A DNA stretch of 64,000 nucleotides from Pseudochelatococcus sp050946405 (GTDB lineage: Bacteria > Pseudomonadota > Alphaproteobacteria > Rhizobiales > Beijerinckiaceae): the NCBI RefSeq assembly GCF_050946405.1, contig NZ_JBMNUS010000001.1, forward strand, positions 558,001 through 622,000, given 5' to 3'. The notes beneath the pieces were generated by a model. The model had not been told where the DNA came from. It saw only the letters and a program-made list of their open reading frames with translations, and made no database searches. A program made the translations under genes and the position numbers. Positions 15,281 to 24,211 of the stretch are shown piece after piece (within the stretch, counting starts at the first letter, position 1; each line of letters starts with the position of its first letter).

Positions 15281-15655
15281 AGGCCCGACAGCACCCTGCG
15301 AAAGCCGTCATGGTCACAACAACGGCCCCGACGGCTCAGATTCCAGCTTCACCCCGTCACCTTCCACCGACATCGCGGGGCATGGGGGTCCATCCCCGGC
15401 CTGAAGGAATACGACCCTGATGGCCGCATGGCGATGAGGCTGGCGCGGCGAAAGCATCTGCGTCGGCTATCCGGCACATGTCAGATGCGAAACACCACCC
15501 CCGCTTCCATTCGCAAACCTTGGTCCAATCCGTCTTCTTATCAATCAACCCGCAAGGGGTCGGCTTACGCGAGCGTGCCGCCCTCGCGGATTCGGGCTTG
15601 CCCGAACGCGCGAGGGTGATTGCAAATCCGGTCAGACACTTCGGGCGCCTGTCGC

Positions 15656-15674
15656 GCGGGGGATGGTCCCCCGC
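15656..15674 (+). promoter_or_regulatory. GGGA-TGG-TCCC hairpin upstream of a small gene
   Basis: GCGGGGGA-TGG-TCCCCCGC is a perfect 8-bp stem with a three-base loop, about 24 bases before the start codon at 15699. The same loop and core with a changed stem sits before ssb (27168-27186). No T run follows, so it is not an ordinary terminator. Confidence 0.6.
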
Positions 15675-15698
15675 CTCCAAAGACAGGAGCCGGAACCC

Positions 15699-15863
15699 AT
15701 GTCCTATGCAGATGCCACCGCCTACGCCGCCAGCCTCGTTACCACGCTGATGGTTACGATCGTCGTGTTCCAGGCCGGGGACGGCACCCATGGCGCGATG
15801 CCCGCCGCCGAGTTCGACGGCGACGAGGAAATGGTGAAGCTGGAACTCGATCCTTTCGGCTGA
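15699..15863 (+). CDS. 54-residue small protein
   Basis: MSYADATAYAASLVTTLMVT... with a hydrophobic stretch (~10-25) and an acidic tail ending in LELDPFG. AGGAG lies 10 bases before the ATG. A GAGGCGC-AAAA-GCGCCTC hairpin straddles the stop region (15861-15878) and may stabilise or terminate the transcript. No family recognised. Confidence 0.6.
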   Translation: MSYADATAYAASLVTTLMVTIVVFQAGDGTHGAMPAAEFDGDEEMVKLELDPFG

Positions 15864-15981
15864 GGCGCAAAAGCGCCTCACCCCAACAGCCCGGATCGCG
15901 CAGGACGCGGCCGGGCCTTCCGGCCTGCGATGGCCGCCCATCGCCGGAAATCGCGCCGGGGACCAAGCCCCAACAATGGAG

Positions 15982-16062
15982 AGTGAGAGTACGGGCCGGA
16001 TTTCCGTGACGGGTTGGTTGCCGGAGAGAGAGGCTCCCGGCGCCCGTCATGGAGTGATCCCG
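15982..16062 (+). promoter_or_regulatory. Conserved structured 5' leader, copy B
   Basis: Contains the same ordered blocks as copy A: GGATTTC, TGACGGGTTGG, an inner hairpin GCCGG-loop-CCGGC with GAGAGAG in the loop, CCCGTCATGGAG, and an ATG 13 bases later. TGACGGG pairs perfectly with CCCGTCA. Here it leads into a frame of only 30 codons. Confidence 0.7.
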
Positions 16063-16155
16063 ATGACCCATTCTCGCCATGACAGCTTCCGGCCGGTCAA
16101 TCCCTTCGGGCGCGAGGTCGCGGCCGAGTTGCTCGCGCTGCCGCAGGCCGCCTGA
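16063..16155 (+). CDS. Possible 30-residue peptide under leader B
   Basis: MTHSRHDSFRPVNPFGREVA... ending LLALPQAA. Its start is in the same position relative to the leader as the parB-like start is in copy A (GGAG about 9 bases upstream). It may be a true microprotein, a leader peptide, or the stub of a lost gene. A terminator follows at 16183. Confidence 0.45.
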   Translation: MTHSRHDSFRPVNPFGREVAAELLALPQAA

Positions 16156-16182
16156 TCTCCCGTCCCATCTCCCGTCTATCCG

Positions 16183-16217
16183 GCCCGGCCTCGCGCCGGG
16201 CTTTCTCGTTTCAGGAG
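16183..16217 (+). terminator. Terminator/Shine-Dalgarno cassette 4
   Basis: GCCCGGC-CTCGC-GCCGGGC (16183-16201), CTTTCTCG, then TTTCAGGAG (16209-16217) before the ATG at 16224. Confidence 0.75.
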
Positions 16218-16223
16218 CCAGAC

Positions 16224-16640
16224 ATGGCCGACTATTTCACCCATTTCTCCTGCCTGCTCGATGTGGGCACCCCCGAAAACGCCGCCCGCGCGCTCGATCT
16301 CTACAACGCGTTGTCTGACGAGAACGCCGCCGAGGACCCGCCTTCGGACGGCTTCCTGCTGTCGATCCAGCCCGAACATGGGGGCACGCAGCTCTGGATG
16401 CGCGATGACGTCACCGGCGATCCCGAACATGTCATCCAGTTCGTCAAACGCTGCGCCGCCGCGTTCGGTCTGACCGGACTATGGGGTTTCCAATACGCCA
16501 ACACCTGTTCACGGCCCCGCCTGGACGGCTTCGGCGGCGGCGCGCATGTCCTCGATCTCGCCACCGGCGAGACGGTCGCATGGACCTATACCGACGGCTG
16601 GCTCGCCCAGGTTCTCGATGGATGTGATCCCGATGCCTGA
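16224..16640 (+). CDS. ICE accessory protein, function unknown
   Basis: A 138-residue acidic protein (MADYFTHFSCLLDVGTPENA...). Blocks such as GTPENAARALDLYNAL, GTQLWMRDDVTGDPEHVIQF and WGFQYANTCSRPRLDGFGGG suggest a compact alpha/beta fold like that of small plasmid proteins. No catalytic motif recognised. It overlaps the next start by 8 bases, so both are probably translated together. Confidence 0.7.
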   Translation: MADYFTHFSCLLDVGTPENAARALDLYNALSDENAAEDPPSDGFLLSIQPEHGGTQLWMRDDVTGDPEHVIQFVKRCAAAFGLTGLWGFQYANTCSRPRLDGFGGGAHVLDLATGETVAWTYTDGWLAQVLDGCDPDA

Positions 16641-17277
16641 GATCATCGAAACCACCGTCTATCGGATCAACGAGCTTTCGAACGCCGCGAAGGAAAAGGC
16701 TCGTGCCTGGTATCGCGAAGGTGGCTTCGACTACGACTGGTATGATGCAGTCTATGAGGATTTCCAGTGCATCGCGGAAATCCTCGGACTGCGCCTCAAG
16801 ACCCGTGCCGTCCGCCTCATGGGCGGCGGCACCCGCCAGGAACCCCGCATCTGGTTTCGAGGGTTCTGGAGCCAGGGCGACGGCGCCTGTTTCGAGACCT
16901 TCTATTCCTACCGGAAGGAAGCCACGCGCCGGATCAGGGAATATGCGCCACAGGATACGACCCTGCACGGCATCGCCGATGCCCTTCAGGCCACCCAGCG
17001 CCGCAATTTCTAACAGCTTCGCGCCGAGGCCAGCCATCGCGGGCACTATTATCATGAATACTGCATGGCGATCTCGGTCGAGCGCGATAGCCCGACCTGG
17101 CAGGACATGACGGAAGATGCCGAGGAAGTCGTGACGGAAGCGCTGCGCGATCTCGCCCGCTGGCTCTACCGGCAGCTTGAGCGGGAATACGACTACCTCT
17201 CCTCGGACGAGGTGGTGGACGAGACCATCGCGGCCAACGAGTACACCTTCACCGAGGCCGGTCGCCGCTTCGGCTGA
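16633..17277 (+). pseudogene. Antitoxin-like protein split by an in-frame stop
   Basis: The frame from 16633 gives MPEIIETTVYRINELSNAAK ... LQATQRRNF, hits TAA at 17011-17013, and resumes in the same frame with QLRAEASHRGHYYHEYCMAI ... EAGRRFG to the stop at 17277. Together they make one protein of about 214 residues, which I recall as a conserved family often labelled antitoxin of a toxin-antitoxin stability system. A single base change (for example TAC to TAA after RRNF) explains the break. No frameshift is needed. Translation could restart at ATG 17065 to give a 70-residue C-terminal piece. No toxin partner was identified. Confidence 0.75.
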
Positions 17278-17323
17278 TCCAGACCAGTGCCCCTGCGGGG
17301 GCGCTTTTGTCATGCCAGTCACG

Positions 17324-17429
17324 CCCGCCTCTTGAGAGGCAGAGGGAGGCCGGGACGGGTTTGAGCTGGTGCGGTCGAGAGAGAGCGCCGCGCGGCTCGA
17401 TCCTGTCCCGCTCTCCCGAGGTCTTCCCC
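17324..17429 (+). promoter_or_regulatory. Conserved structured 5' leader, copy C (helicase gene)
   Basis: GAGGCAGAGGGAGGCCGGGA, CGGGTTTGAGCTGG, a hairpin with GGTCGAGAGAGAGCGCC, and GTCCCG closing an outer GGGAC/GTCCC stem before the ATG at 17430. More divergent than copies A and B but with the same order. Upstream a GCCCC-TGCG-GGGGC hairpin with CTTTTG (17289-17308) may end the previous transcript. Confidence 0.55.
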
Positions 17430-20400
17430 ATGAACATGATTTCCGCATCCGCGACGGCGCAGTCCGCCGCGTCGCTTCCGCTCACCTCCGACATCGATAC
17501 CGCTGCGTCCATCTTCGCGGCGGCGGGGTTGCTGCTGCCGCATCTCGAACGCGGTCAGCGTATCGACGCCGCCACGCTGCGCGGCGCGATGGAAGCGGCC
17601 TTCGGCGCTTCCGATTCCGCCGGCGTCTGGGACTGGAAAACCGCCTATGACGCCTGCGAGGCGGCGACCGTCCTGTTCCTGCGCAAATACGGAAAGACGA
17701 TTTTCCGTAAAGCCGGGTCTGCGGCCGATTGCCTGCCGCTGCTGGCGAAGATCGCCGGGCTTCTGCCGACGCATACGCGCCGGTCGAAGGAAGCCCAGAC
17801 CTTTCAGCAGTTCTCGACGCCGATCCCCCTCGGCCTGATCGCCGCCACCGCCGCCGCCATCAAGCCCGCCGACCGGGTGCTTGAACCCTCGGCCGGGACC
17901 GGGCTGCTCGCCATCCTGGCCGAGATCGCCGGCAGCGCGCTGATTCTGAACGAACTGGCCGAAACGCGGGCCGCTCTTCTTTCCTCCCTCTTTCCGGCCC
18001 TTTCCGTCACTCGCTTCGACGCGGCGCAGATCGACGATCATCTCGATCCGTACCTGATCCCATCCGTGGTACTGATGAACCCACCGTTCTCGGCGCTGGC
18101 CAATGTCGAGGGCCGCGTGGCCGATGCCGCCTTCCGCCATGTCGCCTCGGCGCTGGCGCGTCTCGCGCCCGGCGGGCGGCTGGTGACGATCACCGGTGCC
18201 AGCTTCGCCCCCGACAATGCCACTTGGCGGGCCGCCTTCACCCGATTACAGGAGCGCGGCCGCGTCATCTTTTCCGCCGCCATCGACGGTTCGGTCTATG
18301 CCAAGCATGGCACGACCATCCCGACGCGGCTGACCGTCATCGACAAGCTGCCCGCCGAAGATCCGGCGGTCTTTCCAGCCGCTCCCGGCGTCGCGCCGGA
18401 CGCCGCCACGCTGATGTCCTGGCTTGCCGGGCTTCCGGCTCGTCTGCCGGTCGAGATGCCCGCCGCTGCGGCTGTCGTCCCGGCTGCGCCCGCGCCCCGC
18501 ACCGCGCGCGGCTATGTCAACCGCTCCGCGAAATCCGCACGACCCGCGCCGCTGGCCGAGCCGGAAGCCGTACCGCTCGACTACGAGGCCGTCGACTGGC
18601 AACCGGCCGAAAGCGGCAATATCTCCGACGCCATCTACGAGGAATACGGGCTTCAGGTCATCCGTATCCCCGGCGCACAGGCGCATCCGACCCAGCTCGT
18701 TCAGTCGGCGGCGATGGCGAGCGTCGCGCCGCCGAAGCCCAGCTACCGGCCGCATCTGCCGAAAACCATCCTCAGCCTGCTGTCCGACGCACAACTTGAG
18801 ACCGTCATCTATGCCGGGCAGGCCCATTCGGATCATCTCGCCGGGGCCTGGACGGTGGACGACACCTGCGATGTTGTCAGCGCCGCGCCGGAGGACGCCA
18901 AGGCCGCGGTCCGCTTCCGGCAGGGCTTCTTCATCGGCGACGGCACCGGCGTCGGCAAGGGCCGGGAATCCGCCGCCATCATTCTGGACAACTGGATGCA
19001 GGGCCGCCGCAAGGCGGTGTGGATCTCGAAGTCGGACAAGCTGCTGGAAGACGCGCAGCGGGATTGGTCCGCCCTCGGCATGGAGCGGTTGCTGGTCACG
19101 CCGCTGTCGCGTTTCCCGCAGGGCAAGCCGGTCACGCTGCCGGAAGGCATCCTATTCACCACCTATGCCACGCTACGCTCCGACGACCGTGGGGAAAGGG
19201 TTTCCAGGGTCAAGCAGATCGTCGAATGGTTGGGTTCCGACTTCGATGGGGTGATCATTTTCGACGAGGCGCATTCGATGCAGAACGCCGCTGGCGGCAA
19301 GGGGGAACGCGGCGATGTCGCCGCTTCGCAGCAGGGCCGTGCCGGGCTCCGCCTCCAGCACGCCCTGCCGGATGCCCGCATCGTCTATGTCTCGGCGACC
19401 GGCGCCACCACGGTCCACAACCTCGCGTATGCCCAGCGGCTCGGCCTCTGGGGCGGCGAAGATTTCCCCTTCGCCACGCGGGCCGAGTTCGTCGAGGCCA
19501 TCGAGGGCGGCGGCGTCGCCGCGATGGAAGTCCTGGCCCGAGATCTTCGGGCGCTTGGCCTCTATACCGCGCGATCGCTGTCCTTCGCCGGCGTCGAATA
19601 CGAGCTGGTCGAGCATGAGCTGACCCCCGAGCAGACCCGGATCTACGACGCCTACGCCGGGGCCTTCGCCATCATCCACAACAACCTGGATGCGGCGATG
19701 GAGGCCGCGAACATCACCGGCAGCACGGGCACTCTCAACCGGCAGGCCAAATCCGCCGCCCGCAGCGCCTTTGAATCGGCCAAGCAGCGGTTCTTTGGCC
19801 ATCTTCTGACCAGCATGAAGACCCCGACGCTGATCCGGTCGATCACCGCCGATCTGGAAGCGGGCCATTCCTCCGTCATCCAGATCGTCTCGACCGGCGA
19901 GGCGCTGATGGAACGGCGGCTGGCGGAGCTACCCACCGAGGAATGGAACGACGTCCGGGTGGACATCACGCCGCGCGAGTATGTCCTGGACTACCTCGCT
20001 CACAGCTTCCCGGTGCAGCTCTACGAACCGTTCACCGACAGCGAGGGCAATATGTCGTCGCGGCCCGTCACCCGAGACGGCCAGCCGGTCGAAAGTCGCG
20101 AAGCGGTCGCCCGGCGCGACGAGTTGATCGCCCATCTCGCCAGCCTGCCGCCGGTCCCCGGCGCGCTCGATCAGGTGATCCAGCATTTCGGGACGGATAC
20201 CGTGGCGGAGGTGACGGGCCGGTCGCGCCGCATCATCCGCAAGCCCGGCAATGGCGTTACCCTGGATCGGCTTGTCGTCGAAAACCGTGCCGGATCGGCC
20301 AACCTGGCCGAGACGCAGGCGTTCATGGACGATAGCAAGCGCGCACTGGTGTTCTCGGACGCCGGCGGCACCGGGCGCAGCTATCACGCCGAACTGTCGG

Positions 20401-21776
20401 CACGAAACACCCGGCTGCGCGTCCATTACCTACTCGAAGCCGGGTGGAAAGCGGACACGGCCATCCAGGGCCTTGGCCGCACTCACCGCACCAATCAGGC
20501 GCAACCGCCGCTGTTCCGGCCGATCTCGACCAATGTGAAGGCCGAGAAGCGGTTTCTCTCGACCATCGCCCGCCGTCTCGACACGCTGGGCGCTATCACG
20601 CGTGGCCAGCGCCAGACCGGCGGCCAGGGCCTGTTCCGGCCCGAGGACAATCTGGAGAGCCACTACGCCCGCGATGCCCTGCGCCAGCTTTACCTGCTGC
20701 TGGTGCGCGGCAAGGTCGAGGGTTGCAGCCTCGACCGTTTCGAGGCGGCGACTGGGTTGAAGCTGATGGACTCGAACGGGATCAAGGACGATCTCCCCGG
20801 CATCACGACCTTTCTGAACCGAATGCTGGCGCTCACCATCGAGCTTCAGGGCATCCTGTTCACCGCCTTCGAGCAGCTCCTGACCGCGAAGATCGAGGGC
20901 GCCATCGCATCCGGCACCTATGACGTCGGGCTGGAGACGCTGACGGCCGAGAGCTTCGTCGTCACCGACCGGCAGACGATCTACGCTCATCCGCGCACCG
21001 GCGCCGAAACCCGGCTGCTGACCATCACCGAGCGCAAGCGCAACCATCCGGTCGCGCTGGCCGAGGCGTTCTCTTATCTGGACGATCCGCGGGCCGTGCT
21101 GCTGGTCAACGGGCGGTCGGGCCGCGCCGCCGTGCAGATACCCACCACCAGCGTCATGCTGGATGATGGCGAGATCGAGCGCCGCGTCCGGCTGATCCGG
21201 CCGATGGAGGCGCAGAATATCCCGGTCAAGGCCATGCCCGAGACCCATTGGGTCGAGGCCGACCGGGATGCCTTCGCTTCGGCCTGGACTGCCGAGGTGG
21301 CGGAAGTGCCGGAGTTCTCCGACGCCACCCTGCATATGGTCACGGGCCTCCTGCTGCCGATCTGGAAGCGGCTGCCAAACGACAGCACCCGTGTCAATCG
21401 GCTCCAGACCGATGCGGGCGAGCGGATCATCGGCCGCCGGGTGTCGCCCGCCTGGGTCGCCCATGCGACCGTGACCGGCACCACCTCGCTTACGCCGGAG
21501 GATGCTTTCACGGCGCTGATGGACGGGCGGACCATCCTCGATCTCGCCGAGGGCCTCCAGCTTCGCCGGGTCCGGGTCATGGGCGCGCTGCGCATCGAAT
21601 TGTCCGGCTTCACCGACACGATGCGCGAGCGGCTGATCGCCTATGGCCTCTTCCACGAGATCATTTCGTGGAAGCTCAGGATGTTCGTGCCCACCGATGC
21701 CAGTGGCCCGGCCGTTCTCGCCCGGATATTCGACCGCTGGCCGGTCGAGCGCATCGGCGAGCGGGAGGCCGCGTAA
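17430..21776 (+). CDS. Methyltransferase fused to strawberry-notch-type SF2 helicase
   Basis: A 1448-residue protein; ATG 17430 is chosen because the longer frame runs through the leader. The N-terminal half is a class I adenine-type methyltransferase: SAM motif EPSAGTG at ~152-158 and catalytic NPPF at 217-220. After a linker come the helicase motifs: GDGTGVGKG (~503-511), DEAH (612-615) and QGLGRTHR (~1013-1020), in the strawberry-notch family arrangement with its C-terminal domain. Such giant MTase-helicase proteins are characteristic of large plasmids and ICEs and resemble phage DarB-like antirestriction proteins; protection of incoming DNA is the likely role (inference). It overlaps the Toprim gene by one base. 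Confidence 0.9.
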   Translation: MNMISASATAQSAASLPLTSDIDTAASIFAAAGLLLPHLERGQRIDAATLRGAMEAAFGASDSAGVWDWKTAYDACEAATVLFLRKYGKTIFRKAGSAADCLPLLAKIAGLLPTHTRRSKEAQTFQQFSTPIPLGLIAATAAAIKPADRVLEPSAGTGLLAILAEIAGSALILNELAETRAALLSSLFPALSVTRFDAAQIDDHLDPYLIPSVVLMNPPFSALANVEGRVADAAFRHVASALARLAPGGRLVTITGASFAPDNATWRAAFTRLQERGRVIFSAAIDGSVYAKHGTTIPTRLTVIDKLPAEDPAVFPAAPGVAPDAATLMSWLAGLPARLPVEMPAAAAVVPAAPAPRTARGYVNRSAKSARPAPLAEPEAVPLDYEAVDWQPAESGNISDAIYEEYGLQVIRIPGAQAHPTQLVQSAAMASVAPPKPSYRPHLPKTILSLLSDAQLETVIYAGQAHSDHLAGAWTVDDTCDVVSAAPEDAKAAVRFRQGFFIGDGTGVGKGRESAAIILDNWMQGRRKAVWISKSDKLLEDAQRDWSALGMERLLVTPLSRFPQGKPVTLPEGILFTTYATLRSDDRGERVSRVKQIVEWLGSDFDGVIIFDEAHSMQNAAGGKGERGDVAASQQGRAGLRLQHALPDARIVYVSATGATTVHNLAYAQRLGLWGGEDFPFATRAEFVEAIEGGGVAAMEVLARDLRALGLYTARSLSFAGVEYELVEHELTPEQTRIYDAYAGAFAIIHNNLDAAMEAANITGSTGTLNRQAKSAARSAFESAKQRFFGHLLTSMKTPTLIRSITADLEAGHSSVIQIVSTGEALMERRLAELPTEEWNDVRVDITPREYVLDYLAHSFPVQLYEPFTDSEGNMSSRPVTRDGQPVESREAVARRDELIAHLASLPPVPGALDQVIQHFGTDTVAEVTGRSRRIIRKPGNGVTLDRLVVENRAGSANLAETQAFMDDSKRALVFSDAGGTGRSYHAELSARNTRLRVHYLLEAGWKADTAIQGLGRTHRTNQAQPPLFRPISTNVKAEKRFLSTIARRLDTLGAITRGQRQTGGQGLFRPEDNLESHYARDALRQLYLLLVRGKVEGCSLDRFEAATGLKLMDSNGIKDDLPGITTFLNRMLALTIELQGILFTAFEQLLTAKIEGAIASGTYDVGLETLTAESFVVTDRQTIYAHPRTGAETRLLTITERKRNHPVALAEAFSYLDDPRAVLLVNGRSGRAAVQIPTTSVMLDDGEIERRVRLIRPMEAQNIPVKAMPETHWVEADRDAFASAWTAEVAEVPEFSDATLHMVTGLLLPIWKRLPNDSTRVNRLQTDAGERIIGRRVSPAWVAHATVTGTTSLTPEDAFTALMDGRTILDLAEGLQLRRVRVMGALRIELSGFTDTMRERLIAYGLFHEIISWKLRMFVPTDASGPAVLARIFDRWPVERIGEREAA

Positions 21777-22813
21777 TGGCGCCTCGCTTCGCCACGGATC
21801 TGGCACACCGTCTCGGCCGGGAGGCCGAGGCGGTGTGCCGCGAATATCTCTCCTCCGGCAAGCGCGCCGGGAACTACTGGCTGGTCGGGGATGTGCGGAA
21901 CACCCCCGGCCGCTCCCTCTATGTCCGCCTGAAGGACAGCGCCAAAGGCCCGGCAGGCAAATGGACCGACAGCGCCACGGCCGAATATGGCGATCTGCTC
22001 GATGTGATCCGCGAGGCGCTTGGCCTTGTCGACTTCAAGGACGTGGCCGAGGAAGCGCGCCGTTTCCTTTCGATCCCGTATCCCGAATCAGAAAAGACCA
22101 TGACGCCGATGGGGAGGATGCCGGGCACGGCACCCGGTTCGCCAGAAGCGTCTCGGCGTCTCTTCGCCATGTCGCAGCCGATCCCCGGCACGCTTGCGGC
22201 GCTCTACCTGCGCGGGCGGTCGATCATGTCGCTCGAAGGCACCGCCGCGCTGCGCTACCATCCCCGGTGCTATTATCGGCCCGACGATTCTTCGCCCACC
22301 GAGATCAGGCCGGCGATGGTCGCCGCCGTCACCGACCTTGCCGGACGACAGACCGGCGCGCACCGCACCTGGCTCGCCCCGGACGGTTCCGGCAAGGCGC
22401 CTGTCGAGACACCGCGGCGGGCGATGGGCGACCTTCTCGGGTGCGCTGTCCGCTTCGGGGTTGCGGGTGAGGTGCTCGCCGCCGGAGAGGGAATCGAAAC
22501 CGTGCTGTCGCCCCGTCAGGTTCTGCCCCACATGCCGATGCTGGCGGCGCTTTCGGCCGCTCACCTCGCTGCCATCCTGTTCCCGGCGACGCTGCGCAGG
22601 CTCTATGTCCTTCGGGATCGCGACCCGGCCGGGGACGGCGCCAGAGACAGCCTGATCGCCAGAGCGACGAGCCTCGGGATCGAGCCGGTTTCGGTGTCGC
22701 CGGTGCGTGAGGACTTCAACGAGGATCTGCGCTGGCGTGGCGCCGACGCCCTGCGGGCGGCCTTGAAAGACCAGCTTCACCCTGAAGACGTCAGCCGATT
22801 CATGGAGGGGTGA
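21776..22813 (+). CDS. Toprim-domain primase-like protein
   Basis: A 345-residue protein starting in TAATG, overlapping the helicase stop. The N-terminal part (CREYLSSGKRAGNYWLVGDV, then GKWTDSATAEYGDLLDVIRE) resembles the zinc-free CHC2-like/DUF7146 region of plasmid primases. The C-terminal ~110 residues are a Toprim domain: AAGEGIETVLS (Glu of the Toprim core, ~237-247) and LYVLRDRDPAGDGA (DxD, ~276-289). Toprim proteins of this kind prime or process DNA during mobile-element replication or after conjugative entry. Coupled to the upstream helicase. Confidence 0.85.
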   Translation: MAPRFATDLAHRLGREAEAVCREYLSSGKRAGNYWLVGDVRNTPGRSLYVRLKDSAKGPAGKWTDSATAEYGDLLDVIREALGLVDFKDVAEEARRFLSIPYPESEKTMTPMGRMPGTAPGSPEASRRLFAMSQPIPGTLAALYLRGRSIMSLEGTAALRYHPRCYYRPDDSSPTEIRPAMVAAVTDLAGRQTGAHRTWLAPDGSGKAPVETPRRAMGDLLGCAVRFGVAGEVLAAGEGIETVLSPRQVLPHMPMLAALSAAHLAAILFPATLRRLYVLRDRDPAGDGARDSLIARATSLGIEPVSVSPVREDFNEDLRWRGADALRAALKDQLHPEDVSRFMEG

Positions 22814-23151
22814 GGCGATCAGCAGGGGCATGACGTGGTCCTGGCGTCTGCTCCTGCCGTCTCCGGTCATCCTTCGGGGGAGACGATCCTTCCTGTCGGA
22901 GAGGCCGGCGCCCACGGCCTTCTGAGAGGGCGATCGGCCCACAAACGGGCCGGCCGGGCAATGGCGCGGCGCTTTCGGCTATTTTCCGCCGGCGGGGACG
23001 AGCCCCGCCTTTGCATCGCGAAGCAAAATAGCCGGCTTGGCCATCAAGGCCCTCGCGGAGGCGCGAGGGCTGCCAGGCAGTCCCGCCTGTGGGCTTCGAC
23101 GCCTGCGAAGGCCGCGATGGGCGCGGTCTCGTGGACAGAAGGATGCTCCCG
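22814..23151. other. 338-base gap with GC-rich hairpins
   Basis: No convincing gene. The stretch has a long dyad around AAATAGCCG/CGGCTATTTT (22976-23036) enclosing CGGGGAC...AGCCCCG, and GGCCCTCGCG/CGCGAGGGC (about 23048-23070). These may be transcript-end or leader structures for the DUF2493 gene. Confidence 0.45.
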
Positions 23152-24090
23152 ATGATGAACGAAGACGATACCGCAGGTTTCGAGCCGGCCCACAGCTCAT
23201 CCCCCACCGATCATGTCCTCACCGAACTCCAGCTCTACGGCTACCGCCCGTTTCAGGATGAACCCGATCCACGGCCGCTGCCGGAGGGCAATGACGTCGC
23301 CGCCGCTGTCGCAGACATCTTCGACGCCCTCGTCTCGACGCTCGGCGACACCCGCCTCGAACCTGACCTCGACGATCTGCTCTGGGGGGCTGTCAACCTC
23401 TTCCACCGCGCCGCCGACCGGGTGGAACGCGACCTGGACGACAACGAGCAGGCGCAGCGCCGCCTCCAGCGCGAACAGGACGGCAGCGAGGTTAAGAGCG
23501 TCGAACTCGAACGCCTCACGGCGGAGGGGCAGACCCTGATCGAGCGGCGCAACAGCATGGAACTCTTCCGCGACCTCGCAGCGGACGCTTTCGAGCACCA
23601 CACCCACAAGCCCTGGCGGCCACGCAGCGGCTCGATGGTCAACCATCGCAACCTGACCTCGGCGATGATCGACAGCCGCGACTTCCTTGCCGCGAAACGC
23701 CGGGCGGAGACCGAGGTGCTGCTGCCCGCTGGCCCCAGGGTCGCCGTCACGGGCGGTACGGACTTCAACGACCATCGCCTGGTCTGGGCGAAGCTCGATC
23801 TGGTCCATGCCAAGCACCCCGACATGGTGCTGCTGCATGGCGGCTCGCCAAAAGGGGCGGAGCTGATCGCCTCCCGCTGGGCCGATCACCGCGGTGTGCG
23901 CCAAGTCGCCTTCAAGCCCGACTGGACGAAACACGCCAAGGCCGCGCCCTTCAAGCGCAACGACGCCATGCTCGACACCCTCCCCATCGGCGTCATGGTC
24001 TTCCCCGGCACCGGGATTCAGGAGAACCTCTCGGACAAGGCCCGCAAGCTCGGCATCCCGGTCATGAAGTTCGACAAGGGCGGCGCGTAG
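23152..24090 (+). CDS. DUF2493 (SLOG/YspA-like) protein
   Basis: A 312-residue protein, starting at one of two adjacent ATGs (23152/23155). The C-terminal ~115 residues are a DUF2493 domain: PRVAVTGGTDFNDHRLVWAK, LLHGGSPKGAELIASRWADH and GVMVFPGTGIQENLSDKARK are its Rossmann-like nucleotide-binding blocks, related to SLOG/LOG proteins. The N-terminal half is helical and charged (~70-140). Common on alphaproteobacterial plasmids; a role in nucleotide sensing or processing has been suggested for the fold, but not shown for this group. Confidence 0.8.
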   Translation: MMNEDDTAGFEPAHSSSPTDHVLTELQLYGYRPFQDEPDPRPLPEGNDVAAAVADIFDALVSTLGDTRLEPDLDDLLWGAVNLFHRAADRVERDLDDNEQAQRRLQREQDGSEVKSVELERLTAEGQTLIERRNSMELFRDLAADAFEHHTHKPWRPRSGSMVNHRNLTSAMIDSRDFLAAKRRAETEVLLPAGPRVAVTGGTDFNDHRLVWAKLDLVHAKHPDMVLLHGGSPKGAELIASRWADHRGVRQVAFKPDWTKHAKAAPFKRNDAMLDTLPIGVMVFPGTGIQENLSDKARKLGIPVMKFDKGGA

Positions 24091-24211
24091 AGCGCCTCCC
24101 TTCCGCATCACATCTCAAAACATATGATGCGTTATGTGCGGACAGCGCAGCAGACCGGATCTTTCCCGCGCGCCGATCATGGTGACTGGCCGATGATCGG
24201 CGCCGGTTCGG

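Noticed and set aside
20430..21806. A 458-codon minus-strand frame
   Set aside because: Antisense to the helicase gene, which has full motif support; no motif in the antisense product.
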